Assembly: GCA_016935195.1 (NCBI GenBank)
Contig: JAFGRL010000158.1
Coordinates: 1-49,744 of the forward strand
Length of the DNA stretch: 49,744 nt
Source: Sedimentisphaerales bacterium
GTDB taxonomy: Bacteria > Planctomycetota > Phycisphaerae > Sedimentisphaerales > Anaerobacaceae
Reading direction: 5' to 3'
Positions 1-7,576 of the stretch are shown here, piece after piece. Position numbers and translations under genes: made by a program. Numbering within the stretch: position 1 is the first letter of the stretch; every line of letters starts with the position of its first letter. The notes below the pieces were generated by a model. That model saw nothing but the letters and a program-made list of their open reading frames with translations, ran no database searches and had not been told where the DNA came from.

Positions 1-25
1 CTAATTGTTTTTCTGATACTGTCAT
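1..25 (-). CDS. Start of an unidentified gene running off the left edge
   Basis: An ATG at 25-23 on the minus strand opens a frame reading MTVSEKQL and leaves the window at position 1. The ATG overlaps the TGA of the upstream remnant (22-24) as ATGA, the usual arrangement for translational coupling. Only eight codons are visible, so no product can be named. Confidence 0.35.
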
Positions 26-288
26 TTTTGAACTCCTTGAATATGGGATTGCACTAATGCCTTGATTGCAGCTTTTATATGCTCCGGTAGTTTAGGCCAA
101 GTTTTTGCAATCTTTGCAAGGTCTGGTGGTAGCTTTTGGGTGTCATTTTTAGGCGTTTTTGCAGAATCAGTCCCCGATTTAGGCCACCTCTTGACAGGGT
201 CAGAATCATAAGTTGTATTACTATAACCCTTTAGGGAATTTTGTTCGTCCCCCCTTGGGTATTTTTTTGTTGGATACTTTCTACTGAT
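22..288 (-). pseudogene. C-terminal remnant of a probable integrase-like protein
   Basis: This minus-strand frame is open from just after a stop at 291-289 to a TGA at 24-22, but no ATG, GTG or TTG lies near its upstream end, so it looks like the 3' part of a gene whose beginning is lost or out of frame. The last 35 residues, with DLAKIAKTWPKLPEHIKAAI near the end, resemble the short helical tail (D-L-x-x-I-x-x-x-W-P-x-L-P-E) that I recall at the C-terminus of many planctomycete phage-integrase-type recombinases. No catalytic domain is present. The assignment is by memory of that tail and is tentative. Confidence 0.35.
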
Positions 289-291
289 TAT

Positions 292-523
292 TTGAAACGT
301 CTACAGGACCTAAAGCTTATATGGATGACAAGTTTTCTTTTTTCCGCACCGATTTCCTGCGGGGGCGAAAAGGAAGAAAAATTGCCGAGGAATAATTATG
401 TAGCGTATTTAACAAAAAACGACACGCCTTTAGAGATAGCAGAAGAAGTGTTTTTAACGTCATTGCAGGGCCTGCAAAGCAGGCCCTGCTAACCTCAAAA
501 CATCAATCGGTCAATTTGAGTTA
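292..523. other. Stretch without a convincing gene
   Basis: The plus-strand frame covering 241-492 has no ribosome-binding site and no recognisable protein features. The only structure seen is the hairpin at 465-489. Confidence 0.5.
465..489 (-). terminator. Perfect 11-bp hairpin downstream of the prepilin-like gene
   Basis: GCAGGGCCTGC and GCAGGCCCTGC form a perfect inverted repeat around an AAA loop, 35 bases past the stop of the minus-strand prepilin-like gene. There is no strong U-run right after it in that direction, so it may stabilise the transcript 3' end rather than act as a classical intrinsic terminator. Confidence 0.45.
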
Positions 524-1381
524 TTAATAGAGCTTAAAATTCTTCATCCAGCCATTGCCACAGTTTGCCCACCTATCGTAAGTCGCACGGTAATCCCCAC
601 CATTACCGGCCAGTGTCCAGATATTTTCAGTGTCCCACCCCGGGAGCCACTTCAGTGTCCACAACTCTTTAAGGCCTACGCTTCTCACTGACCAGTCCAT
701 AAAAAGTACATTCGTGTGGCCATCATGACGATTCAGGCAAAACCGAGTCATCTGACCAAGACCGCTGGGGGGGTCTCTGTATTCACCATCATAATAAGGA
801 GGCTCATAAGCAGCCTCTATGCCTGGCTTTGAACCGCTACCTTGGAGCACCCCGCTTACGAAAAAACAGTCAAGCAGAACCGGTATATTATCGACGCCTG
901 AATGGTTACAGTGGTTCCAATTAGCTTTAGAACCGCTATTTTTAAGATGGTCTTCTATCCCATAACCGCCGTAATAGTATGCATCTTTAATGCCACCCCC
1001 CGTCCACCAGGGTCCTATCATTCCCCAGGCTCCAAAAGGATTCCTAACACCTGTGGAACTACCCTTTTTGTCCGTGAAGGGCGTTGATGCCTCCGGGCAG
1101 CAGCGAGCTTTGTCATCTTTGTCATGATAATCCTGAAGAACATACACCCAACAACTCTCATCAACACCACTTATTTTCCTGCCCGTCATGAAGTAACTAT
1201 TGTTATCACCTGTATACATCTGCCACATAAGGCCGAATTGGCGAAGATTCGCCAAACCTGCGACGGTCCTGGCCTGCTTTCTTGCCTTGCTGAGGGCCGG
1301 TACAAGTATTGCCATCAGCAATGCGATGATAGCAATAACAATCAACAGTTCCATAAGTGTAAAGCCTTTTTGCCTGTTCAT
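524..1381 (-). CDS. Prepilin-type N-terminal methylation-motif protein (planctomycete H-X9-DG type)
   Basis: This is a secreted or surface pseudopilin-like protein of the type greatly expanded in Planctomycetota; individual roles are mostly unknown. The start at 1381 (285 residues) is preferred over an upstream ATG at 1438 because it follows GTGAGGA and puts the processing motif at the N-terminus: basic MNRQK, then G-F-T-L-M-E and a hydrophobic helix (residues 6-28), with the conserved Glu at the usual +5 position. The C-terminus has the family block HDGHTNVLFMDWSVRSVG, then GLKELWTLKW, and ends WMKNFKLY. This C-terminal signature is the best taxonomic marker in the window and points to Phycisphaerae. 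It lies downstream of an ECF sigma/anti-sigma pair on the same strand and may be their target, which is inference. Confidence 0.88.
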   Translation of the reverse strand: MNRQKGFTLMELLIVIAIIALLMAILVPALSKARKQARTVAGLANLRQFGLMWQMYTGDNNSYFMTGRKISGVDESCWVYVLQDYHDKDDKARCCPEASTPFTDKKGSSTGVRNPFGAWGMIGPWWTGGGIKDAYYYGGYGIEDHLKNSGSKANWNHCNHSGVDNIPVLLDCFFVSGVLQGSGSKPGIEAAYEPPYYDGEYRDPPSGLGQMTRFCLNRHDGHTNVLFMDWSVRSVGLKELWTLKWLPGWDTENIWTLAGNGGDYRATYDRWANCGNGWMKNFKLY

Positions 1382-1481
1382 AGTTCTGTTCCTCACTTTC
1401 AATAATGTGTTAATACCGATAAAACTGCATTTTATCAAACATATTCACATATAGCAATACTAAAACACCCTTTTTTTCGCT

Positions 1482-2030
1482 TTATCTTGCCATTGATTGA
1501 AGCATATTGCTCTGTAGTTCTACAAGCTCCTGGGCAGTTATTGTTTTCTCTTCCAGATCGCCTGCAAAAATCACTCTATAATTGCCGTCGAGAAGCTTCC
1601 ACTGTATCAGCACTGCATTGTTATCAGCAGGGTTAATGCATTCTCCGTAATAATAGGCCTGGATGCCCTGGGTAAGTAGATATTTGTGAAAATTAGTCAT
1701 ATTAGCCCATTCTCCGCTCTTACTTGCATTGGCACCCCCAATGCAATATTTTATCAGCAGCTTGCTGTCCTGATACAGACCTCTGCCGCCACGGTCATCT
1801 CTATTTAGAAAGGCTGCCCAGAGAACCACGGTTATGATTATCGCTGCTGCAGCTGCCAGCCTGCTTATCCTCAGGTCTATAAGGATATTGATGGTGTCCA
1901 TACCTCTTCTGTGGCTGGCCAGAGTGTGGGGAATTTGGTCTTTTATGTCCTCGGCGAGGCCGGGTCGAACCGGCTCTGCGGTAATCTGGCCTAATCGACC
2001 CAGCAATTTTTCTATATTTTTTTCTGTCAT
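1482..2030 (-). CDS. Single-span membrane protein, probable anti-sigma factor
   Basis: A 182-residue protein encoded directly after the ECF sigma gene with an 8-base gap; its AGGAG ribosome-binding site overlaps the sigma stop codon, indicating co-translation. Residues 1-55 are hydrophilic, one transmembrane helix follows (about 56-74, RLAAAAAIIITVVLWAAFL), and the remainder is predicted outside the membrane. I see no zinc-binding HxxxCxxC motif of classical ZAS anti-sigma factors, so the role rests on gene order and topology: a cytoplasmic N-terminus to hold the sigma factor and an external C-terminal domain to sense a signal. The C-terminal domain (YYYGECINPADNNAVLIQWK) is not recognised. 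Confidence 0.6.
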   Translation of the reverse strand: MTEKNIEKLLGRLGQITAEPVRPGLAEDIKDQIPHTLASHRRGMDTINILIDLRISRLAAAAAIIITVVLWAAFLNRDDRGGRGLYQDSKLLIKYCIGGANASKSGEWANMTNFHKYLLTQGIQAYYYGECINPADNNAVLIQWKLLDGNYRVIFAGDLEEKTITAQELVELQSNMLQSMAR

Positions 2031-2038
2031 ATTCGCTC

Positions 2039-2578
2039 CTACTTCCAGGCTTTCAATTGCGACCTCAACCTCCTCAATGCTCTGTTAAGCCTGCTTTTAA
2101 AGGTATTCTCTCTTATGCCCACTGCCCGGGCAGCCTGGACAATGGTCAAATGCTGCATATAGTGCAAAACAACCGCTTCTTTTAGTTTCGGTGAAAGATT
2201 CAGCAATGACTCTTTCAACCTGGCAATATCTTCCAGCTCTGCTGTGCTGCTGCTATCCTTCTCTATACTTCGGACAAAATCAAGCCCTTCTGTACTTGCT
2301 GTTTTATGGCTCTTATGCCAGCGCCAGTGCCGTCTCGAGACATTTGCGGCAATGTGATACAACCAGCTCTCCAGGGCAACAGAGTCCCGCAGTTGTGCTA
2401 TATGCTGCCATACCTGCAAAAAAGTCTCCTGAGTCAGGTCTTCGCTGACTCCTCGGCCGTGCCCAAGCCTTCTGAACAGCAGATATATTCTTTCATAGTA
2501 TTTGTCAACGAACTCGGCAGCAGCCTGACGGTCAGCCGCTTTTAGCCGGTTAACAAACGATTGTTGCCTTTTCTCCAA
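2039..2578 (-). CDS. ECF-family RNA polymerase sigma factor
   Basis: An alternative sigma factor that recruits RNA polymerase to a specific promoter set. The 179-residue length is normal for ECF factors, which have only regions 2 and 4. Region 2 is seen around residues 25-60 (RIYLLFRRLG, then DLTQETFLQVWQ) and region 4 around 125-175 (LSPKLKEAVVLHYM, then the helix-turn-helix IVQAARAVGIRENTFKSRL). The start is a TTG at 2578, eight bases after GGAAGG; the only nearby ATG (in GGATGAATAG) is out of frame. Its partner is the membrane protein just downstream, so release from the membrane is the likely control. It resembles sigma-E/SigW-like factors numerous in Planctomycetota, but the subgroup cannot be told by eye. 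Confidence 0.88.
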   Translation of the reverse strand: MEKRQQSFVNRLKAADRQAAAEFVDKYYERIYLLFRRLGHGRGVSEDLTQETFLQVWQHIAQLRDSVALESWLYHIAANVSRRHWRWHKSHKTASTEGLDFVRSIEKDSSSTAELEDIARLKESLLNLSPKLKEAVVLHYMQHLTIVQAARAVGIRENTFKSRLNRALRRLRSQLKAWK

Positions 2579-2843
2579 CTATTCATCCTTCCGGCAAGGC
2601 CTTGCTGCCACCTTTAAGGATGCGCAAAACCCCTCTTCTGTTCCCTAAAAAATTCCAATTTTTGAAAAAAATTTAGCATTCTTACCTTGCTGATAATACA
2701 AATTGACCCTTTCTTCCACAGCTATCGCATTTTTGTCGATTACAACCTGATTGTAAAGGCAAAAAACAGGGGTAAGCTTCGAAGACTCATTAAAAATGCC
2801 AGCTTATTGCCAAATCTGGCCTTATAACTTACTATACCCAGCT

Positions 2844-3587
2844 ATGAATCTAAGAGGCAAAATCGCCATTATTACCGGCTCAACCGGCCGATTAGGAAGT
2901 ACTATCACAAAGGCATTAGCCCAGGCAGGCTGCCATTGCATCTGCCACTATCATCAAAACGAACGGGCTGGGCAGGAACTGGCCGAATATATACGTACTT
3001 TCGCGGTTAAGGCCAGGCTGGTCAAGGCTGACCTTACCTGCCCAAAAGGCATCGAGAGTTTATTTGACAAGGCACAGAAGCTCGGCATACCTGATATTCT
3101 GATCAATTCAGCCGCTACATTTTCAAGGCATAGACTTAGTGACGTAACTTTCGACCAGGCCAGGGAAATTTTCGACCTGAATTTGACAGCCCCAATTATG
3201 GCAAGCCGGGCCTTTGCCGGAATAATAAATCAAAGATTCCCTGATGTTACAGCTCCTGTAGCGAAGATAATCAACATCGCCGATGTCGGGGCGCTAAAAC
3301 CCTGGGCAGGATATGTTACGTACTGTGCTTCAAAGGCAGGTCTTATAGGAGCTACAAAGGCCCTGGCAAAGGAATTAGCTCCTGCCGTCTGCGTAAATTC
3401 TGTCGCACCCGGAGTAGTTAGATGGCCCAGCGGTTTTGACGATGCGGATAAACACCGTCAGCTCTCTTTCGTACCGCTAAGGAGAATTGCCCAGCCCAAA
3501 GAAGTTACGGACGCTATAATATTTCTTCTTAAGAACGACTACATAACCGGCCAGATACTCTGTATCGACGGAGGCCGAAGCATTTAA
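2844..3587 (+). CDS. SDR oxidoreductase of the pteridine reductase (PTR1/FolM-like) type
   Basis: An NADPH-dependent short-chain dehydrogenase of 247 residues. The N-terminal TGSTGRLG is the dinucleotide-binding glycine motif, followed by CICHYHQNE, which resembles the HYHRS segment of trypanosomatid PTR1. The catalytic segment reads INIADVGALKPWAGYVTYCA followed by SK: the Ser of classical SDRs is replaced by Asp, with Tyr 13 residues later and Lys 4 after that, exactly the Asp181-Tyr194-Lys198 spacing of PTR1. Reduction of a dihydropterin or dihydrofolate is therefore the leading hypothesis. The start at 2844 (MNLRGKIAIITG) fits the family; an ATG at 2796 would add 16 unrelated residues. 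The gene stands alone and converges with exbD. A general SDR of unknown substrate is the alternative. Confidence 0.75.
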   Translation: MNLRGKIAIITGSTGRLGSTITKALAQAGCHCICHYHQNERAGQELAEYIRTFAVKARLVKADLTCPKGIESLFDKAQKLGIPDILINSAATFSRHRLSDVTFDQAREIFDLNLTAPIMASRAFAGIINQRFPDVTAPVAKIINIADVGALKPWAGYVTYCASKAGLIGATKALAKELAPAVCVNSVAPGVVRWPSGFDDADKHRQLSFVPLRRIAQPKEVTDAIIFLLKNDYITGQILCIDGGRSI

Positions 3588-3625
3588 AGATTCCAAAAAT
3601 ATATTTGCAGTTTTTTAGTAACATA

Positions 3626-4054
3626 TTATTTGGAATCGTTCTTCAATGCTGCAATTTCGATGTTTACTGCCGAGCTTGCAGCAATGGCAGCAAGGGCATG
3701 CCGGGCCTGGCCAAAACTAATTCCTTTGTCAACTCGCAGAGTAACAATACGCTGCTGGGGTGGTAAATCTTCAAGTTGAATATCAATCTGGCGAGATATT
3801 GTCTCTGCCAGCTCGGCGGATTTAACGGCAGGGATTTTTTCTGAACCTACAGCAAAGTCGATATCCTGGCTTGCATTTCTCATTACAGTAACAGTTGTCT
3901 TTTCGAGTCCCTCACCACCTGCCTTTTCGGCAAATTTGCAGTCATCCGGCACATTGACTTTGAAATTCTCAGCTTCAATAAACCTGCTGACAATCAAAAA
4001 GAATATAATTAAAAGAAAAACAATATCTATGATTGGTGTTACGTTAAACTTCAT
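3626..4054 (-). CDS. ExbD/TolR-family biopolymer transport protein
   Basis: A 142-residue inner-membrane protein with a short cytoplasmic N-terminus, one transmembrane helix (about 8-25, IIDIVFLLIIFFLIVSRF) and a periplasmic domain. The Asp in TPIIDIVFLLIIFF is the conserved proton-carrying residue of ExbD/TolR. The family partners with ExbB/TolQ to use the proton gradient to drive an envelope protein. The gene overlaps the end of the ExbB-like gene by 11 bases, showing co-translation. Its usual third partner (TonB or TolA) is not encoded nearby; the VWA protein upstream occupies that position. Confidence 0.88.
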   Translation of the reverse strand: MKFNVTPIIDIVFLLIIFFLIVSRFIEAENFKVNVPDDCKFAEKAGGEGLEKTTVTVMRNASQDIDFAVGSEKIPAVKSAELAETISRQIDIQLEDLPPQQRIVTLRVDKGISFGQARHALAAIAASSAVNIEIAALKNDSK

Positions 4055-4937
4055 TTTTCTGTTGCAAATGTAATTGCTTATGCAGCTTTTCCGGTGGTTT
4101 TACAGGCATCGTTCTAATCCTCGCTGCAGCCGCTGCCCGCTGGTATTCATTCTTTTCAGTTCGTTTCTGATAATTTAAATTCTTTCTCATTTTAGCCACA
4201 ATATCAACCGCCTGCGACAAAGCCTCGCCGAGCATCATCTCTATCCGGCTTTTGAATATGCCGTGCATAGCCAAAGCAGGTATGGCAATAGACAAACCCC
4301 AAAAGGTCGTTACCAAAGCGACAGAGATGCCGTCAGCAAGTTCCACCGGTCTAGGCTGACCGCCGGCGGTAACTATGCGGTTAAAGAGTTTTATCATCCC
4401 AAAAACAGTTCCAAAAAGACCTATCATCGGCGAAATGTTCCCAATCAATTGTAACCATTCAAGACGATGCGAAAGCCTTAAGACCTGATTGTGAAGGGAT
4501 TGAGCGATTGACTTTTGCACGCCGGTTTTATCATCACCTCTGCCGTCTGACCTCTGCCGTGTCCCGTATAGAGCCTGCCTGACTGCAACACTAACCAAAT
4601 CATCCCGATTAACTACTCTTTCTGCAACCTCTTCAGGCCGGCCGCGATCAAGAACCTTAGCCAGTTCCTGACGCGAATCAAAGGACGAAAGTCTCTTTTG
4701 TCGAATCGTCAGAGCATGCCATAAAAAAAGATAAACTGTAAAAATTGACAGAGGCAGCAATGCAAACCAGACAATCGGGCCACCAGCGACAACAAACTGC
4801 TGAAAATAAGTTTGCGTTTGATTGGCCACTGCCGTAGTATTGTCCGGCCCTGCCTTTAAGGCAATAATCAGAACAATCAGTGCCGCCACCAGCACTGCAA
4901 GCAGTAAAGGCTTTCCAAATTTCTGACTAACATTCAT
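4044..4937 (-). CDS. MotA/TolQ/ExbB-family proton channel protein
   Basis: A 297-residue inner-membrane stator protein. An N-terminal hydrophobic stretch (about 12-27) could be a signal or an extra helix, followed by a helix at 52-75 (IVWFALLPLSIFTVYLFLWH), a long cytoplasmic loop, and two helices carrying the family signature: GLFGTVFGMIKLFN and the ISVALVTTFWGLSIAIPALA segment. With ExbD it forms a proton-driven motor. An ATG with upstream GGAG marks the start. The tail (RAAAAARIRTMPVKPPEKLH) is basic and cytoplasmic. It lies 56 bases downstream of the VWA gene, so the three probably act together. Confidence 0.88.
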   Translation of the reverse strand: MNVSQKFGKPLLLAVLVAALIVLIIALKAGPDNTTAVANQTQTYFQQFVVAGGPIVWFALLPLSIFTVYLFLWHALTIRQKRLSSFDSRQELAKVLDRGRPEEVAERVVNRDDLVSVAVRQALYGTRQRSDGRGDDKTGVQKSIAQSLHNQVLRLSHRLEWLQLIGNISPMIGLFGTVFGMIKLFNRIVTAGGQPRPVELADGISVALVTTFWGLSIAIPALAMHGIFKSRIEMMLGEALSQAVDIVAKMRKNLNYQKRTEKNEYQRAAAAARIRTMPVKPPEKLHKQLHLQQKNEV

Positions 4938-4993
4938 TTTTGCGAAACTCCATTTCGTGAATCATATTTGGTGATTCAATCTACGAACTACAA

Positions 4994-5938
4994 TTAGAAA
5001 CCCTCTTCGGTTATAATGACAAATTCACCGCCACTTTGTTTAGCAATTTCTTTCAGAATATCAATATCAACATCCTGAGGCCAAAACCCCACCGTATTGA
5101 CCTTTGCAGCAGGTGAGAACCTTTTTCGCAGATTCACAATCTGCTGGGAAAATCTGTCAGCCCTTTGTCCTGATAATTCAAAACCGTCGGTCAAAAAGTA
5201 TATAGCCGACGAACTAAAATTACCGCTGCCGCAGACCTTAAAGACCTTATCGAGTGCCGCCAGAGCATTAGTTTCCCCGGCCGGATATATTGAGTCAATA
5301 AATCCATAGCCGGCACGCTTATTGTGGTCGGTCGCATGCAGCAATCGGCCCCCATCGAATTCAAACAGTCTTCCATCGCCGAAGAAGATAATACCAAAGT
5401 GCTGATCCTGTTCAAGGGCGGCTATGGACTTTTTGAGCATATCCTTAACCTGCTTAAATACGCCTTTCATACTCCCGGAACAATCCACAACGTAAAAGAT
5501 GCTCCGGCGGTCACAGGAACTGTCAACACGGGGCAGGGGCTCGTCACCGGCAGACAAAGACAACATTCGCCAGGTAGATGAATCCCCTATTCTCCCCCTA
5601 CCTGAACGATGTGCCGCTGCCTGCGAGCTGACATCGCCAAAGATCTGATGCAAGGCAATTTTTCGATTGATATTGATGTTAGATGAGGAAGCGTTAAGTC
5701 TTTTAACCCGGGGTTTGACAGTAGTTAATGTCGTATGAGCGAGCTTTCTAACGGCTCTAAGCTGCGCTGTAACTGCAGGTTTGGTTTTACAGACAAGATT
5801 GGTCCTGGAAATCCTGACGAAGCCAAACGCTGTGATTACCATAATATGAGCAATTATGGAAATCAGCAGGGCCTTTAGCGAAACATTACTAAGGCCTGGC
5901 TTATCCTCGTCCTTGATTTTATCGTCTATACCCGCCAA
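4994..5938 (-). CDS. Membrane-anchored von Willebrand factor A domain protein
   Basis: A 314-residue protein: cytoplasmic N-terminus rich in Asp and Lys, one transmembrane helix (about 21-42, LKALLISIIAHIMVITAFGF), a basic linker (45-100), then a VWA domain from about residue 146 to the end. The metal-dependent adhesion site is intact: D152-C-S154-G-S156, then the threonine-containing NALAALDK region and FLTDGFE. The topology copies TonB and TolA (N-in, single helix, long periplasmic part), and the gene directly precedes exbB and exbD. The start is a TTG at 5938 after CGGAG; no ATG gives a helix with a cytoplasmic tail. Related VWA genes elsewhere sit with Bat or MoxR genes, which are absent here. 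Its periplasmic partner is unknown. Confidence 0.8.
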   Translation of the reverse strand: MAGIDDKIKDEDKPGLSNVSLKALLISIIAHIMVITAFGFVRISRTNLVCKTKPAVTAQLRAVRKLAHTTLTTVKPRVKRLNASSSNININRKIALHQIFGDVSSQAAAHRSGRGRIGDSSTWRMLSLSAGDEPLPRVDSSCDRRSIFYVVDCSGSMKGVFKQVKDMLKKSIAALEQDQHFGIIFFGDGRLFEFDGGRLLHATDHNKRAGYGFIDSIYPAGETNALAALDKVFKVCGSGNFSSSAIYFLTDGFELSGQRADRFSQQIVNLRKRFSPAAKVNTVGFWPQDVDIDILKEIAKQSGGEFVIITEEGF

Positions 5939-5981
5939 GGAATACTCCGTTACTCTAATCTATTTTTGCCCAGGAAGCGGG

Positions 5982-6992
5982 CTACTGCACTACTTCAACC
6001 TGTGAAACGCCCGGCATCAGTAATTTGTAAATCAATATGACATCGCCATTGTGCAGACGAACACAACCTCGCGATCCCGCTATCCCGATCATATTAGAAT
6101 CATTTGTGCCGTGAAAAGCAATTCCGGTTCTGCCAAGCGCCTCACCTTTAACCCCCGTTAGTGAAATCCATCTTGAGCCCAAAGGATAATCAGTGTCCTC
6201 AGACTCGTAAGTTTTGCCTGTATCCGGATCTGTCCACGTAGGCTTTTCGAGCTTCGGTCCAACCACCCACAATCCTGTCGGGGTTTCCCTGCCGGGTTTT
6301 CCAAGTCCTACATCAAAACTGCAGACATATGTATTTTGAAGAAAGATGTCCATCGAAAATTTTGAGCGATAAACACGAACATGAAAAGGCCCATTTATAA
6401 CCTTTATTGGCCTTGCTGCCTGAAGAGCCCTGGGGCTGTCAATGTTGTTAATCTCCATTAGTATCTCGTACGGTACCCGGCACTTCTTGCCGATTACTTC
6501 CAACCGATCGCCTGACTTGACCATGTGACTGCCGCAAAGCTTATCCTGAGGAAAAATCCTTCTGCTGAAAAGCCACTCATTTGCAAGGGCACTGAGCTGG
6601 CTCTTGATAAAAACCAACTGCTGGGCACTCATTGGCACCGGAAGTGTCTCATTCAGGATATCCCTTGCCTCAATAATCTTCGCTGGCTTTTCATTAATAA
6701 GACCAACAGCTTTATCAATAACCTGAGCCACTTCAGGATTATCCTCGGCTGTTGACTGAGGCCGAACCTGCAATAACTTTGGCTCTACTTTTAAGACTTC
6801 AGTTGCAACCCTTTTTGGTGCAGTTGTAACATCCCTGGCCGGTGCGACAGTTTCCTGCCGGGCTTTGGAAGAATTGCGGTTTCTGTAAAGAACAGCAACT
6901 ACAGCGATGACAATTATTATTGCCGAGACTATGTATATCAACCAACGAATATTTCTTCTTCTGCGCTGATAACGGGAAAAATAGCGTGCCAT
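5982..6992 (-). CDS. L,D-transpeptidase (YkuD) with LysM-like domain
   Basis: A peptidoglycan cross-linking enzyme or protein-anchoring L,D-transpeptidase, 336 residues. It has a basic N-terminus, a transmembrane anchor (about 14-36, IRWLIYIVSAIIIVIAVVAV), a low-complexity linker, a LysM-like segment around 156-200 (HMVKSGDRLEVIGKKCRVPY) and a YkuD catalytic domain to the end. The catalytic motif is clear: H294-G-T, then S307-R-G-C310-V-R, with Cys310 as nucleophile and His294 conserved. It supports a peptidoglycan wall in this planctomycete. The ATG follows AGGA. It lies between the folate enzyme and the VWA gene in the same run, five bases after the former. Confidence 0.9.
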   Translation of the reverse strand: MARYFSRYQRRRRNIRWLIYIVSAIIIVIAVVAVLYRNRNSSKARQETVAPARDVTTAPKRVATEVLKVEPKLLQVRPQSTAEDNPEVAQVIDKAVGLINEKPAKIIEARDILNETLPVPMSAQQLVFIKSQLSALANEWLFSRRIFPQDKLCGSHMVKSGDRLEVIGKKCRVPYEILMEINNIDSPRALQAARPIKVINGPFHVRVYRSKFSMDIFLQNTYVCSFDVGLGKPGRETPTGLWVVGPKLEKPTWTDPDTGKTYESEDTDYPLGSRWISLTGVKGEALGRTGIAFHGTNDSNMIGIAGSRGCVRLHNGDVILIYKLLMPGVSQVEVVQ

Positions 6993-6997
6993 ATCAC

Positions 6998-7576
6998 TTA
7001 TCCTTGCCTGTTATTGAAATACACAATTTCTTTATCGGTTACTAAAAAATCCACCGGCTCATCATGTTCGGCCACAGGAATATTGTCAATAAGCTGCTCG
7101 CAAAAGCCTAAGCCGCATCTTTGAGCCGTGAGTTGCTCATTTGCAAAAAAGTTATCATAAAAGGAGCCGCCCCGTCCCAGCCTGTTTCCTTTTCTGTCAA
7201 ATCCCAACGCCGGTGTAACAACCAAGTCAATTTCCTCAAAAGGTACAGGCCCACCGGTTACAGGATTTTTAACTCCTCCAACCTCAGACGAAAAACCGCT
7301 CTCTAACGAACTTATACGCACAGGGAGCATATGTCTTTGCTGCCAGGAGATTTTCGGAACCGCAACAACTTTCCCCTGCTGCCATGCCTGAAGTATAGCC
7401 TCTGAAGTATCAACCTCATAAGGCAGTGACATATACAGCATCACTGCTGAAGCACTACGGAATTGTGGTGTCGAAATCAAATTTTTGCAGGCACTTCGGC
7501 TTTTCTGACTCCTCTGCCTGTCAGTCATATCAGTCAATAGCTTCTGCAGCTCCAGACGCAACTGCTTTTTGTCCAT
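6998..7576 (-). CDS. 5-formyltetrahydrofolate cyclo-ligase
   Basis: Converts 5-formyl-THF to 5,10-methenyl-THF with ATP, returning the storage folate to the one-carbon pool. The 192-residue length is normal. The N-terminus has the basic ATP-binding helix (MDKKQLRLELQKLL), and the signature GFDRKGNRLGRGGSFYDNF near residue 130-150 is the ATP/Mg loop of the family. The ATG follows the rarA stop with no gap (TAA then ATG), so it is co-transcribed with rarA. The L,D-transpeptidase start follows five bases after its stop. Confidence 0.92.
   Translation of the reverse strand: MDKKQLRLELQKLLTDMTDRQRSQKSRSACKNLISTPQFRSASAVMLYMSLPYEVDTSEAILQAWQQGKVVAVPKISWQQRHMLPVRISSLESGFSSEVGGVKNPVTGGPVPFEEIDLVVTPALGFDRKGNRLGRGGSFYDNFFANEQLTAQRCGLGFCEQLIDNIPVAEHDEPVDFLVTDKEIVYFNNRQG

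Noticed and set aside
241-492. 83-codon plus-strand open frame
   Set aside because: No ribosome-binding site, no domain, and it crosses the hairpin at 465-489; the minus strand explains the left part better.
3589-3637. GATTCCAAA/TTTGGAATC inverted repeat between the SDR and exbD genes
   Set aside because: The arms are short, the loop is about 31 bases, and the exbD stop codon lies inside it; too weak to call a terminator.
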